From DATKMK01 sp035541895 (lineage in GTDB: Bacteria; Desulfobacterota; Binatia; HRBIN30; JACQVA1), in the NCBI GenBank assembly GCA_035541895.1, contig DATKMK010000019.1, positions 1 through 60,996 on the forward strand: a DNA stretch of 60,996 bases. The letters are read 5' to 3'. A program made the translations under genes and the position numbers. The notes beneath the pieces are model-generated. The model did no database searches. It worked only from the letters and a program-made list of their open reading frames with translations, and was not told the origin of the DNA. Shown in pieces: positions 18,256 to 25,577 of this stretch (positions are counted from its first letter, which is position 1; every line of letters starts with the position of its first letter).

Positions 18256-20169
18256 ATGATTCCGCATGCCATCGTCGGCACGGCCGGCCACATCGACCAC
18301 GGCAAGACCGCGCTGATCAAAGCGCTCACCGGACAAGACACCGACCGCCTCAAGGAAGAGAAGGAGCGCGGCATCTCCATCGATCTCGGATTCGCACATC
18401 TCGATCTCGACGACGGCCGGCGCGTCGGCATCGTGGACGTGCCGGGACACGAGCGCTTCATTCGCAACATGCTCGCCGGCGCCCACGGGATCGACCTCGC
18501 CCTGCTGGTGGTCGCGGCCGACGACGGCGTCATGCCGCAGACGGAAGAGCACGTCGACATTCTCCATCTGCTCGGTACGCGCAGCGCCGTGGTCGCGATG
18601 ACGAAGATCGATTTGGTCGACGCGGCGCGCATCGAGGCTGTGCGCGAGGAGATCGGGACGTTGCTGGCGTGGACGATGCTGGAGGGCGCACCCATCGTTC
18701 CGGTCTCTTCGGCAACTGGAGCAGGCCTCGCCGCTCTGCGTGCTGCGATTCAGGCGCGCCTGACCTCGCTGACGCGGACGGAAGGTCCGGCGTGGTTTCG
18801 CCTCCCGATCGATCGGGCGTTCGTTTTGCACGGTCATGGCCTGGTCGTGACCGGTACGGCGATCGCCGGGACGGTCCGCGAAGGCGAGACGTTGCGGATT
18901 GTGCCCGGCGGCGAGCTGACACGTGTGCGTTCGGTGCACGTGCACAATCAAGCGGTGCGCGAGGCGTACGCGGGCCAGCGCGTCGCGCTGAATCTCGGCG
19001 GCATCGGCCGACCGAGCGTTGCACGCGGCCACATCGCCTGCAGTCCGGCGCTCGACCGGACGACCGACCGCTTCGACGCCTGGGTCGAGATTCGCCCGGG
19101 ACCGCGCCATGCGATCGCCAGCCACGATCGCGTTCGCGTGTTCGTCGGCACGGCCGAGGTGCTCGCCAAGCTGATCGTACTCGATTCCCGCAGCGAGCTG
19201 GGCCCCGGCGACGCCGGCTTTGCCCAGTTGGCGCTGCGCGAACCGATCGCGGCGTTGCGCGGCGACCGCTTCGTTCTGCGCGACGAAACGTCGCAGCGCA
19301 CTATCGGCGGCGGCGAAGTCGTGCAGCCGTTCGCCGGGCGCCGTCGGCGCAACGACCCGGCGACGCTCAGCGGCCTGGCGGTGCTGCGAGCGGCGGACAC
19401 CGATGCCGCGGTTGTGGACGCGGTGATTGCGCTCGAATCCGCGGCTACGCTCGCACCCGATTTTCTCATGCAGGCGGCACATTTCACTCCCGAACGTCTG
19501 CAAGCCTTGCTGACATCGGAGATGCGCGTGGTGGCACTGCCAAACGCCGACACGGTCGAGGCGGTCACCAGCCGCGAAAAGTGGGACGGGCTGCGTGCCG
19601 CCGCTATTGCCGCGGTTGCCGACTTCCATCGGGCGCAGCCGCGCACGCCGGGGATCGAGATGGAATCGGTGCGCTCCGCGGTGGCGCCCGCCGTGTCGGC
19701 CAAGGTGTTTCGCGCGGTCATCGATCGGCTGGTCGCCGAGAAGTCGCTGGTGCGGCAGGAGAGCGTTCTGCATTTGCCCTCCCATCACGTCGCGCTGGCG
19801 GATGCCGACCGCGAGCTGGCGACCCGGTTGACGGCCGTGCTTGGCGATGCGGGGTGGACGCCGCCCGATGTGGCGCACCTCGCGACGACATTGGCCGTGC
19901 CTCGCCCGCGCGTGCTTGGCGTGCTGCAGCACCTGGAACGCGAAGGCCAGGTGTATCGCGTCGCACCCGATTTGTACTACGCCGCGGCCGCGCTCGAACG
20001 GGCGCGCGCCGTGATCCGCGACCATTGCGGTGCCCACCCGCACATCACTGCCGCGACCTTTCGCGACTTGCTCAACGCGAGTCGCAAGTTCGCGATCGCC
20101 CTGCTCGACTACTTCGATCGCACCGGCTTCACGCTGCGTGTCGGCGACGCGCGCAAGCTGAGACGGTGA
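18256..20169 (+). CDS. selB: Selenocysteine-specific elongation factor
   Basis: A 637-residue GTPase that delivers Sec-tRNA to UGA codons marked by a SECIS hairpin. The G1 motif is GTAGHIDHGKT (residues 8-18), with the effector region KEEKERGISIDLGFAHL, G3 DVPGHERF and G4 TKID. EF-Tu-like domains 2 and 3 are followed by the winged-helix SECIS-binding domains (about residues 400-637), ending TGFTLRVGDARKLRR. With selA it shows that the organism makes selenoproteins. selD and the tRNA(Sec) gene are not in this window as far as I can see. Confidence 0.95.
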   Translation: MIPHAIVGTAGHIDHGKTALIKALTGQDTDRLKEEKERGISIDLGFAHLDLDDGRRVGIVDVPGHERFIRNMLAGAHGIDLALLVVAADDGVMPQTEEHVDILHLLGTRSAVVAMTKIDLVDAARIEAVREEIGTLLAWTMLEGAPIVPVSSATGAGLAALRAAIQARLTSLTRTEGPAWFRLPIDRAFVLHGHGLVVTGTAIAGTVREGETLRIVPGGELTRVRSVHVHNQAVREAYAGQRVALNLGGIGRPSVARGHIACSPALDRTTDRFDAWVEIRPGPRHAIASHDRVRVFVGTAEVLAKLIVLDSRSELGPGDAGFAQLALREPIAALRGDRFVLRDETSQRTIGGGEVVQPFAGRRRRNDPATLSGLAVLRAADTDAAVVDAVIALESAATLAPDFLMQAAHFTPERLQALLTSEMRVVALPNADTVEAVTSREKWDGLRAAAIAAVADFHRAQPRTPGIEMESVRSAVAPAVSAKVFRAVIDRLVAEKSLVRQESVLHLPSHHVALADADRELATRLTAVLGDAGWTPPDVAHLATTLAVPRPRVLGVLQHLEREGQVYRVAPDLYYAAAALERARAVIRDHCGAHPHITAATFRDLLNASRKFAIALLDYFDRTGFTLRVGDARKLRR

Positions 20170-20192
20170 CCGGTGGCGCTGATGGGACGGCG

Positions 20193-20236
20193 TTGACAAA
20201 ACGGGGGGCCGTCCGTAAGCGGAGGGCGGCTGTCAA
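20193..20236 (+). other. Stem-loop between selB and the lipoprotein gene
   Basis: TTGACA (20193-20198) and TGTCAA (20231-20236) form the outer arms. Inside, GCCGTCCG is followed by TAAG and CGGAGGGCGGC, which pair with a 3-base bulge. The element ends just before the AAGGAGCG ribosome-binding site of the next gene. It could be a weak terminator for selB, a promoter region (the TTGACA is a perfect -35 but the -10 is poor), or a leader structure. Confidence 0.4.
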
Positions 20237-20247
20237 GGAGCGGACCT

Positions 20248-21114
20248 ATGCGCATCCCGTCGGTGCTGGCGGCGATCATGGTCAGTTGCGTCGCGTGCGA
20301 GCGCGCGCCTGAGCCGGTCGCGACCGCGGTGACGCCGGCGAGCAGTTCGGCGGCCGCGCCGCGGCTGCCGAGCGGCACGGCCGGAGCGCTGGTGCAGCGT
20401 GCCATCGACGCCGCGGGCGGGTGGGAGCGCTGGATCGCCAAGCGCGACGTTGCCTTCGTGACCACGTTCACCGTTTACAATGCGATGGGCGACGCGTCGT
20501 CGGAGAGCATCGGCGTCCACAAGTCGCCGTTGCACACGACGCCGCGGGTGCGCTTTGAATCGCTCGGTCTCGCCGAGCCCATCACCCTCGGTTTCGACGG
20601 CAAGGAGGCGTGGATGCTGCGTGCAGGTCTGCCGGTCTACGAGCCCGCTCGCATGGTCTTGCCGCGCTTCAACATGATCAGCAACATCTTCTGGTTTTCG
20701 CTGCCGTTCAGCTTGGCGGAATTGCCGATGACGGTTGTCGATCTCGGCGAGAGCGGCGACGACCATCACTGGCTGCGCCTGAAGGTGACGATGAACGCGG
20801 ACGCACCCGAGGCGCCGGGGGATTGGTTCATCCTCTATCTCGATCCGCGCGACGTGCTGATCGATCACATTCTCGGTCACATTACGGCGTCGTTCTTGAA
20901 CCACAGCTTGTGGCTGGGCCAGTGGCTCGACTATCAGGACTGCGACGGCATCAAGAAGGAACGGCGCCGCCAGTTTTTCCCCGCCGACGCCGAGGCCGCG
21001 ATCGTCGGCAACCTCGTCGTCGATCAACTGGTCGAGGACGTGCGCTTCAACAACAACTTCGCCGAGCAACTGTTCCGTAAGCCCCTGAAGACGAGCGGCG
21101 GCAGTTCTACCTGA
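20248..21114 (+). CDS. Probable lipoprotein of unknown function
   Basis: A 288-residue exported protein that I do not recognise at family level. A short hydrophobic N-terminus (LAAIMVSCVAC) ends in two possible lipidation cysteines, followed by an Ala/Ser/Pro-rich tether to about residue 45. The body starts LVQRAIDAAGGWERW and has strand-rich segments such as PITLGFDGKEAWMLR and GDWFILYLDPRDVLIDHI. This resembles the LolA/LolB-like fold of outer-membrane lipoprotein carriers, but that is only a shape resemblance. AAGGAG precedes the ATG. It is followed by the CCA-adding enzyme after 16 bases. Confidence 0.7.
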   Translation: MRIPSVLAAIMVSCVACERAPEPVATAVTPASSSAAAPRLPSGTAGALVQRAIDAAGGWERWIAKRDVAFVTTFTVYNAMGDASSESIGVHKSPLHTTPRVRFESLGLAEPITLGFDGKEAWMLRAGLPVYEPARMVLPRFNMISNIFWFSLPFSLAELPMTVVDLGESGDDHHWLRLKVTMNADAPEAPGDWFILYLDPRDVLIDHILGHITASFLNHSLWLGQWLDYQDCDGIKKERRRQFFPADAEAAIVGNLVVDQLVEDVRFNNNFAEQLFRKPLKTSGGSST

Positions 21115-21130
21115 TCGAGGGCGGCGGACC

Positions 21131-22450
21131 GTGAATCAGAAGGAGACGCTGGCGCGGCAGATCGCCGCGCAGTTGCGCGCCGCCGGCTACACCGCCTACT
21201 TCGCCGGCGGGTGCGTGCGCGATCGGTTGCTCGGTCGCGAACCGTCGGACTTCGACATCGCGACCGACGCGCCGGCGGAGACGGTCCAGCACCTGTTCTC
21301 GCGCACGGTGCCGGTGGGCGTCCAGTTCGGCGTCGTGCTGGTCGTGATGGAGGGGCAGGCCTTCGAAGTGGCGACGTTTCGCGCCGACTCGGTGTACCTC
21401 GACGGGCGGCGGCCGGCGAGCGTCCGCTTCAGCTCGCCGCAGGAGGACGCGGCGCGGCGCGATTTCACCATCAACGGCATGTTCCTCGACCCGGTCAGCG
21501 ATCGGGTGATCGACCACGTCGGCGGGCAAGAGGATTTGCGCGCCGGCATCATTCGCGCCATCGGCGATCCGACCGCGCGTATCTACGAAGATCGTTTGCG
21601 CACGCTGCGGGCGGTGCGCTTCGCCGCTCGCTTCGGTTTCACCATCGATCCCCAAACCTTCGATGCGATTCGCGCGGCGGCGCCGCACCTCGCCGATATC
21701 GCGTGGGAGCGCATCGGCGACGAGATCGTGCGCATACTCTGCGACGGCAATGCGCGGCGCGGCTTCGAGCTGCTCGATGCCGCCGCACTCTTGCCGGTGG
21801 TGCTGCCCGAAGTCGCCGCGCTGAAAGGCGTCGAACAATCCCCCGACTATCATCCGGAAGGCGACGTGTTCACGCATACCTTGCTGCTGCTCGCGCAACT
21901 CGAACAACCACGCGAGACGCTCGCGCTCGGCGCGTTGCTGCACGACGTGGCGAAACCGCTGTGTGCGCAGCGCGCCGAGCATCGCATTACGTTTTACGGC
22001 CACTGCGAGCGCGGGGCGGAGATGGCGGTGGCGATCTGCCAGCGGCTGCGGCGCAGCCGGCAGGTGTGGGAACGCGTCGAATGGCTGGTCCGCCAACATC
22101 TACGGGTCGCGGATGCGCCGAAGATGCGTGTCAGCACGTTGAAGCGATTTCTCGCGCAGGACGGCATCGACGAACTGCTCGCGCTGGCGCGACTCGATGC
22201 GCTGGCGTCCAACCACAATCTCAGCGCCTACGAGTTTTGCCGGACCAAGCAACTCGAATTCGGCGCGGCGCAACTCAAGCCGCCGCCGCTGCTGCGCGGT
22301 CGTGACTTGTTGGCGATGGGCTTCACGCCCGGGCCGCATATCGGCGAGATCCTCGCCGCGGTCGAGGAGGCGCAGCTCGACGGCCGGCTGACCACCAGTG
22401 CCGCTGCCGCTGAATGGGTACGCGAGCAGTATCCCGACGCGCAGGGCTGA
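21131..22450 (+). CDS. cca: tRNA CCA-adding nucleotidyltransferase / poly(A) polymerase family with HD domain
   Basis: A 439-residue class II nucleotidyltransferase that builds or repairs the 3' CCA of tRNA. The catalytic motif is AGYTAYFAGGCVRDRLLG with the metal aspartates in SDFDIAT. The RRDFTINGM motif and EDRLRTLRAVRFAARF follow. A C-terminal HD phosphohydrolase domain is seen as HTLLLL and ALGALLHDVAKPL. The start is GTG 21131 with a weak ribosome-binding site. From sequence alone it could instead be a poly(A) polymerase. Confidence 0.88.
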   Translation: MNQKETLARQIAAQLRAAGYTAYFAGGCVRDRLLGREPSDFDIATDAPAETVQHLFSRTVPVGVQFGVVLVVMEGQAFEVATFRADSVYLDGRRPASVRFSSPQEDAARRDFTINGMFLDPVSDRVIDHVGGQEDLRAGIIRAIGDPTARIYEDRLRTLRAVRFAARFGFTIDPQTFDAIRAAAPHLADIAWERIGDEIVRILCDGNARRGFELLDAAALLPVVLPEVAALKGVEQSPDYHPEGDVFTHTLLLLAQLEQPRETLALGALLHDVAKPLCAQRAEHRITFYGHCERGAEMAVAICQRLRRSRQVWERVEWLVRQHLRVADAPKMRVSTLKRFLAQDGIDELLALARLDALASNHNLSAYEFCRTKQLEFGAAQLKPPPLLRGRDLLAMGFTPGPHIGEILAAVEEAQLDGRLTTSAAAAEWVREQYPDAQG

Positions 22451-22501
22451 GGACGTCGACACGCACCGCGCCCGCTTCGATCGTTTTGTTGCCGGCGAGA
22501 T

Positions 22502-22530
22502 TTGAGACCCCTGTGGTCATCCGGTAGGCT
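22502..22530 (+). promoter_or_regulatory. Candidate promoter for the Thr-rich secreted protein
   Basis: TTGAGA at 22502-22507, a 17-base spacer and TAGGCT at 22525-22530. Transcription would start near 22537, only 5 bases before the GTG at 22542, which favours the ATG at 22557 as the true start. Confidence 0.45.
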
Positions 22531-22556
22531 GCGCGATCGTTGTGTCGAGTCAGAGC

Positions 22557-24383
22557 ATGCGGAGCGTGCGTCTCGTTGGAGTGATTGCAATCGCGGTGGG
22601 CTGTGAGTTGGCTGCCGCACGCGCCCAGATCATCGGCGACGCCAACTGCGACGGCGTGGTGACACCCGCCGACGAGCTGGCCCTGGTTTTCCGCATGTTC
22701 AACGATGCCGACGACTGTTTCGGCGCCGACGCCAACGACGACGGACGGATCAGCGCCGCCGACTTGATCGCCTTCCCACCGCTGTTGATCCCGCCGACAC
22801 CCACACCGACGCCGCTGCAAGGCCCGCAGATCACCTTCTTCGGCCTTGCCTCGGCCGACGGGCGCGCGATCGCGCCGTTGGGCGAGATCGAGCCCGGTGT
22901 GCCGGTGTACTATCGGCCGTCGGGCAACGGCTTCAAAGTCGTCGTCGAGGCGGCCCCCGGTTTCTCAGGGAGCGATGTCGGTCTCGTCGTCTACAATTCC
23001 AATTCGGCGAATCCGGCGGCGCGGCCCGACTTGCAGATCGAGGTGAACGAGCCGCTCGGCAACGGCAGCTCGGCGGTGTGCGACGACAACGGAGTGCCCG
23101 CGATCGATCCGCCGGACTTCGAGATCGCCCAGCCGATCTCCGACGCAATCAACGATCTGGCCTGCCACTTTCAGGTGGCGACGAGCCGACGGGGATCGTG
23201 CACCCAGGACTCGTACGGCTTCATCGACTTCATCAGTGACGGCGCCCAGGCACAGTACTGCCTCCAAGTGCTGACCTCATTACGTTTCCCCTTGACCGAC
23301 ACACAGGTGACCGTTCAGCTCCGCGATCGCGCCGGCAACCTCGGTGCGCAGCAAAGCCTGATCGTGCGCGTCACCACCGACCCGGCACCGTCGCCGTTCA
23401 CCCCGACGCCGAGTCCCACCCCGACTTCGCCACGCCCGACCCGAACCTCAACGCCGACGCGGACCGTAACCGCAGCCTCCACGGCGACCGTGACGTCGAC
23501 TGCCAGCGTCACGCGGACCGCAACGCCGACGCGCATTCCGTCTGTGACGTTCACCCGCACCACCCTCCTCACTCCGACGTCGACACCGATCGGGCCGACC
23601 GCGACCGTGACCAAGACCCCAACTCGTTCCGCAACGCGCACGGTCACGCCGACCCCCAGCATCACGCGCACCGCGACCGCAACCGGCACGGTCACGCGCA
23701 CCGCCACTCGGACATCGTCCGCGACGCGGACGTTCACGCCGACGCAGACATCGACCTCAACCCCGACTCCCGCGCTTGGGCCGGTCGTAACCTTCTTCGG
23801 CATCACGACCTCCAACGGTAGGCTGCCGGCCGACCCGCCGATCATCGAGAACGGGATTCCGGTCTACGTCCGGGCGAGCGGTCTTGGGTTCAACATCGTG
23901 GTTGAGGGTGCACCCGGGCTGTCCGGACGCACAGTCGCGGTCTCGACGTTCAGCCAGACCGGCCGCCCGGATCTGCAAATCGTCGCCAATCAACTGCTCG
24001 GAAACGGCAGCCTCGATGTCTGTGACAACGCGGCGCCCAACGCCGGCGGCGTACCGGCAGTCGACCCGCCGCGCTTCGACGACGACCCGATGATTACCGA
24101 TGCGCTCAATGACTTCGGATGCCGCTTCACCGACGGCAGCGGCAATCCCGGCGGTCGCACCTGTGATAGCACGCAAGCCTGTGTCCTGTTCGACTCCGGC
24201 GATTCCGGCTGTGTGACCACCGACGACCGATGCGGCGGCACTGGGCTCTGCCGTCAATTCTGCGGGCAGATCTCACGCACGTTGGAGCTTCCCCTCGGCG
24301 ACACGCTGTTCGAAGTCCGCCTGCGCGATCAAGGTGGCTTCGTCGGCGAGCCGGCCCAGATGATCGTGCGAGTGATGCCGTGA
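22557..24383 (+). CDS. Secreted two-domain protein with N-terminal dockerin-like EF-hands and Thr/Pro-rich linker
   Basis: A 608-residue exported protein. After a signal peptide ending near AAARA, residues about 25-75 hold two calcium-loop motifs, GDANCDGVVTPADEL and GADANDDGRISAADL, as in dockerins. Domain A (about 90-280) begins GPQITFFGLASADGR. A Thr/Pro/Arg-rich linker of about 130 residues follows. Domain B (about 415-608) begins GPVVTFFGITTSNGR and is clearly a duplicate of A, sharing the GVPVY / GIPVY turn, the LGNGS-x3-CD motif and an even number of cysteines. The function is unknown; it is probably cell-surface or extracellular. Domain B has an extra Cys-rich insert near its end (CDSTQACVLF to CRQFCG). 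Confidence 0.82.
   Translation: MRSVRLVGVIAIAVGCELAAARAQIIGDANCDGVVTPADELALVFRMFNDADDCFGADANDDGRISAADLIAFPPLLIPPTPTPTPLQGPQITFFGLASADGRAIAPLGEIEPGVPVYYRPSGNGFKVVVEAAPGFSGSDVGLVVYNSNSANPAARPDLQIEVNEPLGNGSSAVCDDNGVPAIDPPDFEIAQPISDAINDLACHFQVATSRRGSCTQDSYGFIDFISDGAQAQYCLQVLTSLRFPLTDTQVTVQLRDRAGNLGAQQSLIVRVTTDPAPSPFTPTPSPTPTSPRPTRTSTPTRTVTAASTATVTSTASVTRTATPTRIPSVTFTRTTLLTPTSTPIGPTATVTKTPTRSATRTVTPTPSITRTATATGTVTRTATRTSSATRTFTPTQTSTSTPTPALGPVVTFFGITTSNGRLPADPPIIENGIPVYVRASGLGFNIVVEGAPGLSGRTVAVSTFSQTGRPDLQIVANQLLGNGSLDVCDNAAPNAGGVPAVDPPRFDDDPMITDALNDFGCRFTDGSGNPGGRTCDSTQACVLFDSGDSGCVTTDDRCGGTGLCRQFCGQISRTLELPLGDTLFEVRLRDQGGFVGEPAQMIVRVMP
23383..23776 (+). repeat. Low-complexity coding repeat for the Thr/Pro-rich linker
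   Basis: Degenerate ACC/ACG/CCG codon repeats encode units such as TPTPSPTP and TRTVTP. There is a drift from Pro-rich at the ends to Thr/Arg-rich in the middle. It separates the two duplicated domains of the secreted protein. Such linkers are probably O-glycosylated or extended stalks. Confidence 0.85.
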
Positions 24384-24385
24384 GT

Positions 24386-24464
24386 TGGTGAGTGGTGAGT
24401 CGTGAGCGGCGAGTAGCGAGCGCGAAGCATCGACTTCCGACCACTCACGACTCACCACTCATCA
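24386..24464. terminator. Long inverted repeat, bidirectional terminator-like
   Basis: A 17-base perfect inverted repeat, 24390-24406 against 24444-24460 (GAGTGGTGAGTCGTGAG and its complement). It extends to about 20 pairs with one wobble and encloses a 37-base loop. It lies exactly between two convergent genes (the secreted protein and mrp), touching the mrp stop codon. No U-run follows, so Rho-independent termination is not proven. It may instead be a dispersed palindromic repeat. Confidence 0.6.
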
Positions 24465-25529
24465 CTAGTGTATCGTCGGCAGCGCAGCCCCCGGCCGTTG
24501 TTCGAGCTGCTCCAGGACGCGCCGGGCGATCGCGATGAACGCTTGACTCTGCGGATGCTCGGGGTTGGCCGCGACAAGCGGGTGGCCGGTATCGCTCCGC
24601 TCGCGGATCTCGCGCACCAGCGGCAGTTCGCCGAGAAACGGCACCTCGAACTGTTGCGCGACGCGTTGCCCGCCGCCGTGCCCGAACAAGTCGGCGCGGT
24701 CGCCGCAGCCGGGGCAGATGTGAAAGCTCATGTTCTCGATGACGCCGAGGACCGGCGCATTGACCTGCTGAAACATGGTGATGCCGCGCTTGACGTCGAG
24801 CAGCGCGACGTCTTGCGGGGTCGTGACGATCACGCCGCCGGAGAGCGGCGCCTGCTGCGCAATCGTGAGCTGCGCGTCGCCGGTGCCCGGCGGCAAATCG
24901 AGCACCAGCACGTCCAACTCGCCCCACTCGACTTCGCGGAGAAACTGCGTCAACAGCTTGTTGAGCATCGGGCCGCGCCAGATGATCGGCGTACCCTGCG
25001 CCACCAGCAGCCCCATCGAGATCACTTTGATGCCGAATTTTTCGAGTGGGATGATTCGCTTGTCGTCGGCGGACTTTGGGCGGTCGGTGAGCCCGAGCAT
25101 CAGGGCCACGCTCGGTCCGTACACATCGGCGTCGAGCAATCCGACCCGCAGTCCGAGGTGTTGAAACGCGAGGGCGAGATTGACCGCCACGGTGGATTTG
25201 CCGACGCCGCCCTTGCCGCTCGCCACCGCGACGATGCGGCGAACACCCGGAATATCGGCACGCCCTTGTGGGGCGCGCGCAGGCGGCTGGGCTGGCGCGG
25301 TCGTGGCCACCTCGACGTTCGCGAACCCCATTGCCTGCACGGCTGCCACCACGTCGCGCCGAATCTGTTCCACCGCTTCTTCATTGGCGGTGGTTGGGGC
25401 GAGGGTCACGGTCACACCGGCCGACGCGATCTCGATATCTTTCACCATGCCGAACGACACGATGTCGCGCGTGTAGCCCGGGTATTTGACCTGCTTTAGT
25501 TGTTCGAGAATCTCTTGCGGCGTCGGCAT
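24465..25529 (-). CDS. mrp: Mrp/NBP35-family iron-sulfur carrier ATPase
   Basis: A 354-residue cytosolic P-loop protein that carries Fe-S clusters to apo-enzymes. An N-terminal DUF59/MIP18-like domain (about residues 5-80) precedes the deviant Walker A VASGKGGVGKSTVAVNLA. Switch segments are LDADVYGPSV and VLDLPPGTGDAQL. The cluster-ligating CxxC is in FHICPGCGDR. The start is ATG 25529 (MPTPQEILEQL). It is the last gene of the long minus-strand run and follows mutS2 by 48 bases. Confidence 0.93.
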   Translation of the reverse strand: MPTPQEILEQLKQVKYPGYTRDIVSFGMVKDIEIASAGVTVTLAPTTANEEAVEQIRRDVVAAVQAMGFANVEVATTAPAQPPARAPQGRADIPGVRRIVAVASGKGGVGKSTVAVNLALAFQHLGLRVGLLDADVYGPSVALMLGLTDRPKSADDKRIIPLEKFGIKVISMGLLVAQGTPIIWRGPMLNKLLTQFLREVEWGELDVLVLDLPPGTGDAQLTIAQQAPLSGGVIVTTPQDVALLDVKRGITMFQQVNAPVLGVIENMSFHICPGCGDRADLFGHGGGQRVAQQFEVPFLGELPLVREIRERSDTGHPLVAANPEHPQSQAFIAIARRVLEQLEQRPGAALPTIH

Positions 25530-25577
25530 GCGACGAACGTAGCGGGAAAGCGTCGCGGAGTGAAGCGGCACCGCGCG

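Noticed and set aside
18133..20199. A 688-codon minus-strand frame opposite selB
   Set aside because: Low-complexity Arg-rich translation; selB has all its motifs on the other strand.
20170..20247. tRNA(Sec) gene beside selB
   Set aside because: The only structure is the bulged stem-loop at 20193-20236; there is no acceptor stem, long variable arm or CCA end.
23383..23776. Tandem repeat that could be read as a CRISPR or satellite array
   Set aside because: It is in-frame ACC/CCG codon repetition encoding a Thr/Pro/Arg linker, without spacer-repeat regularity.
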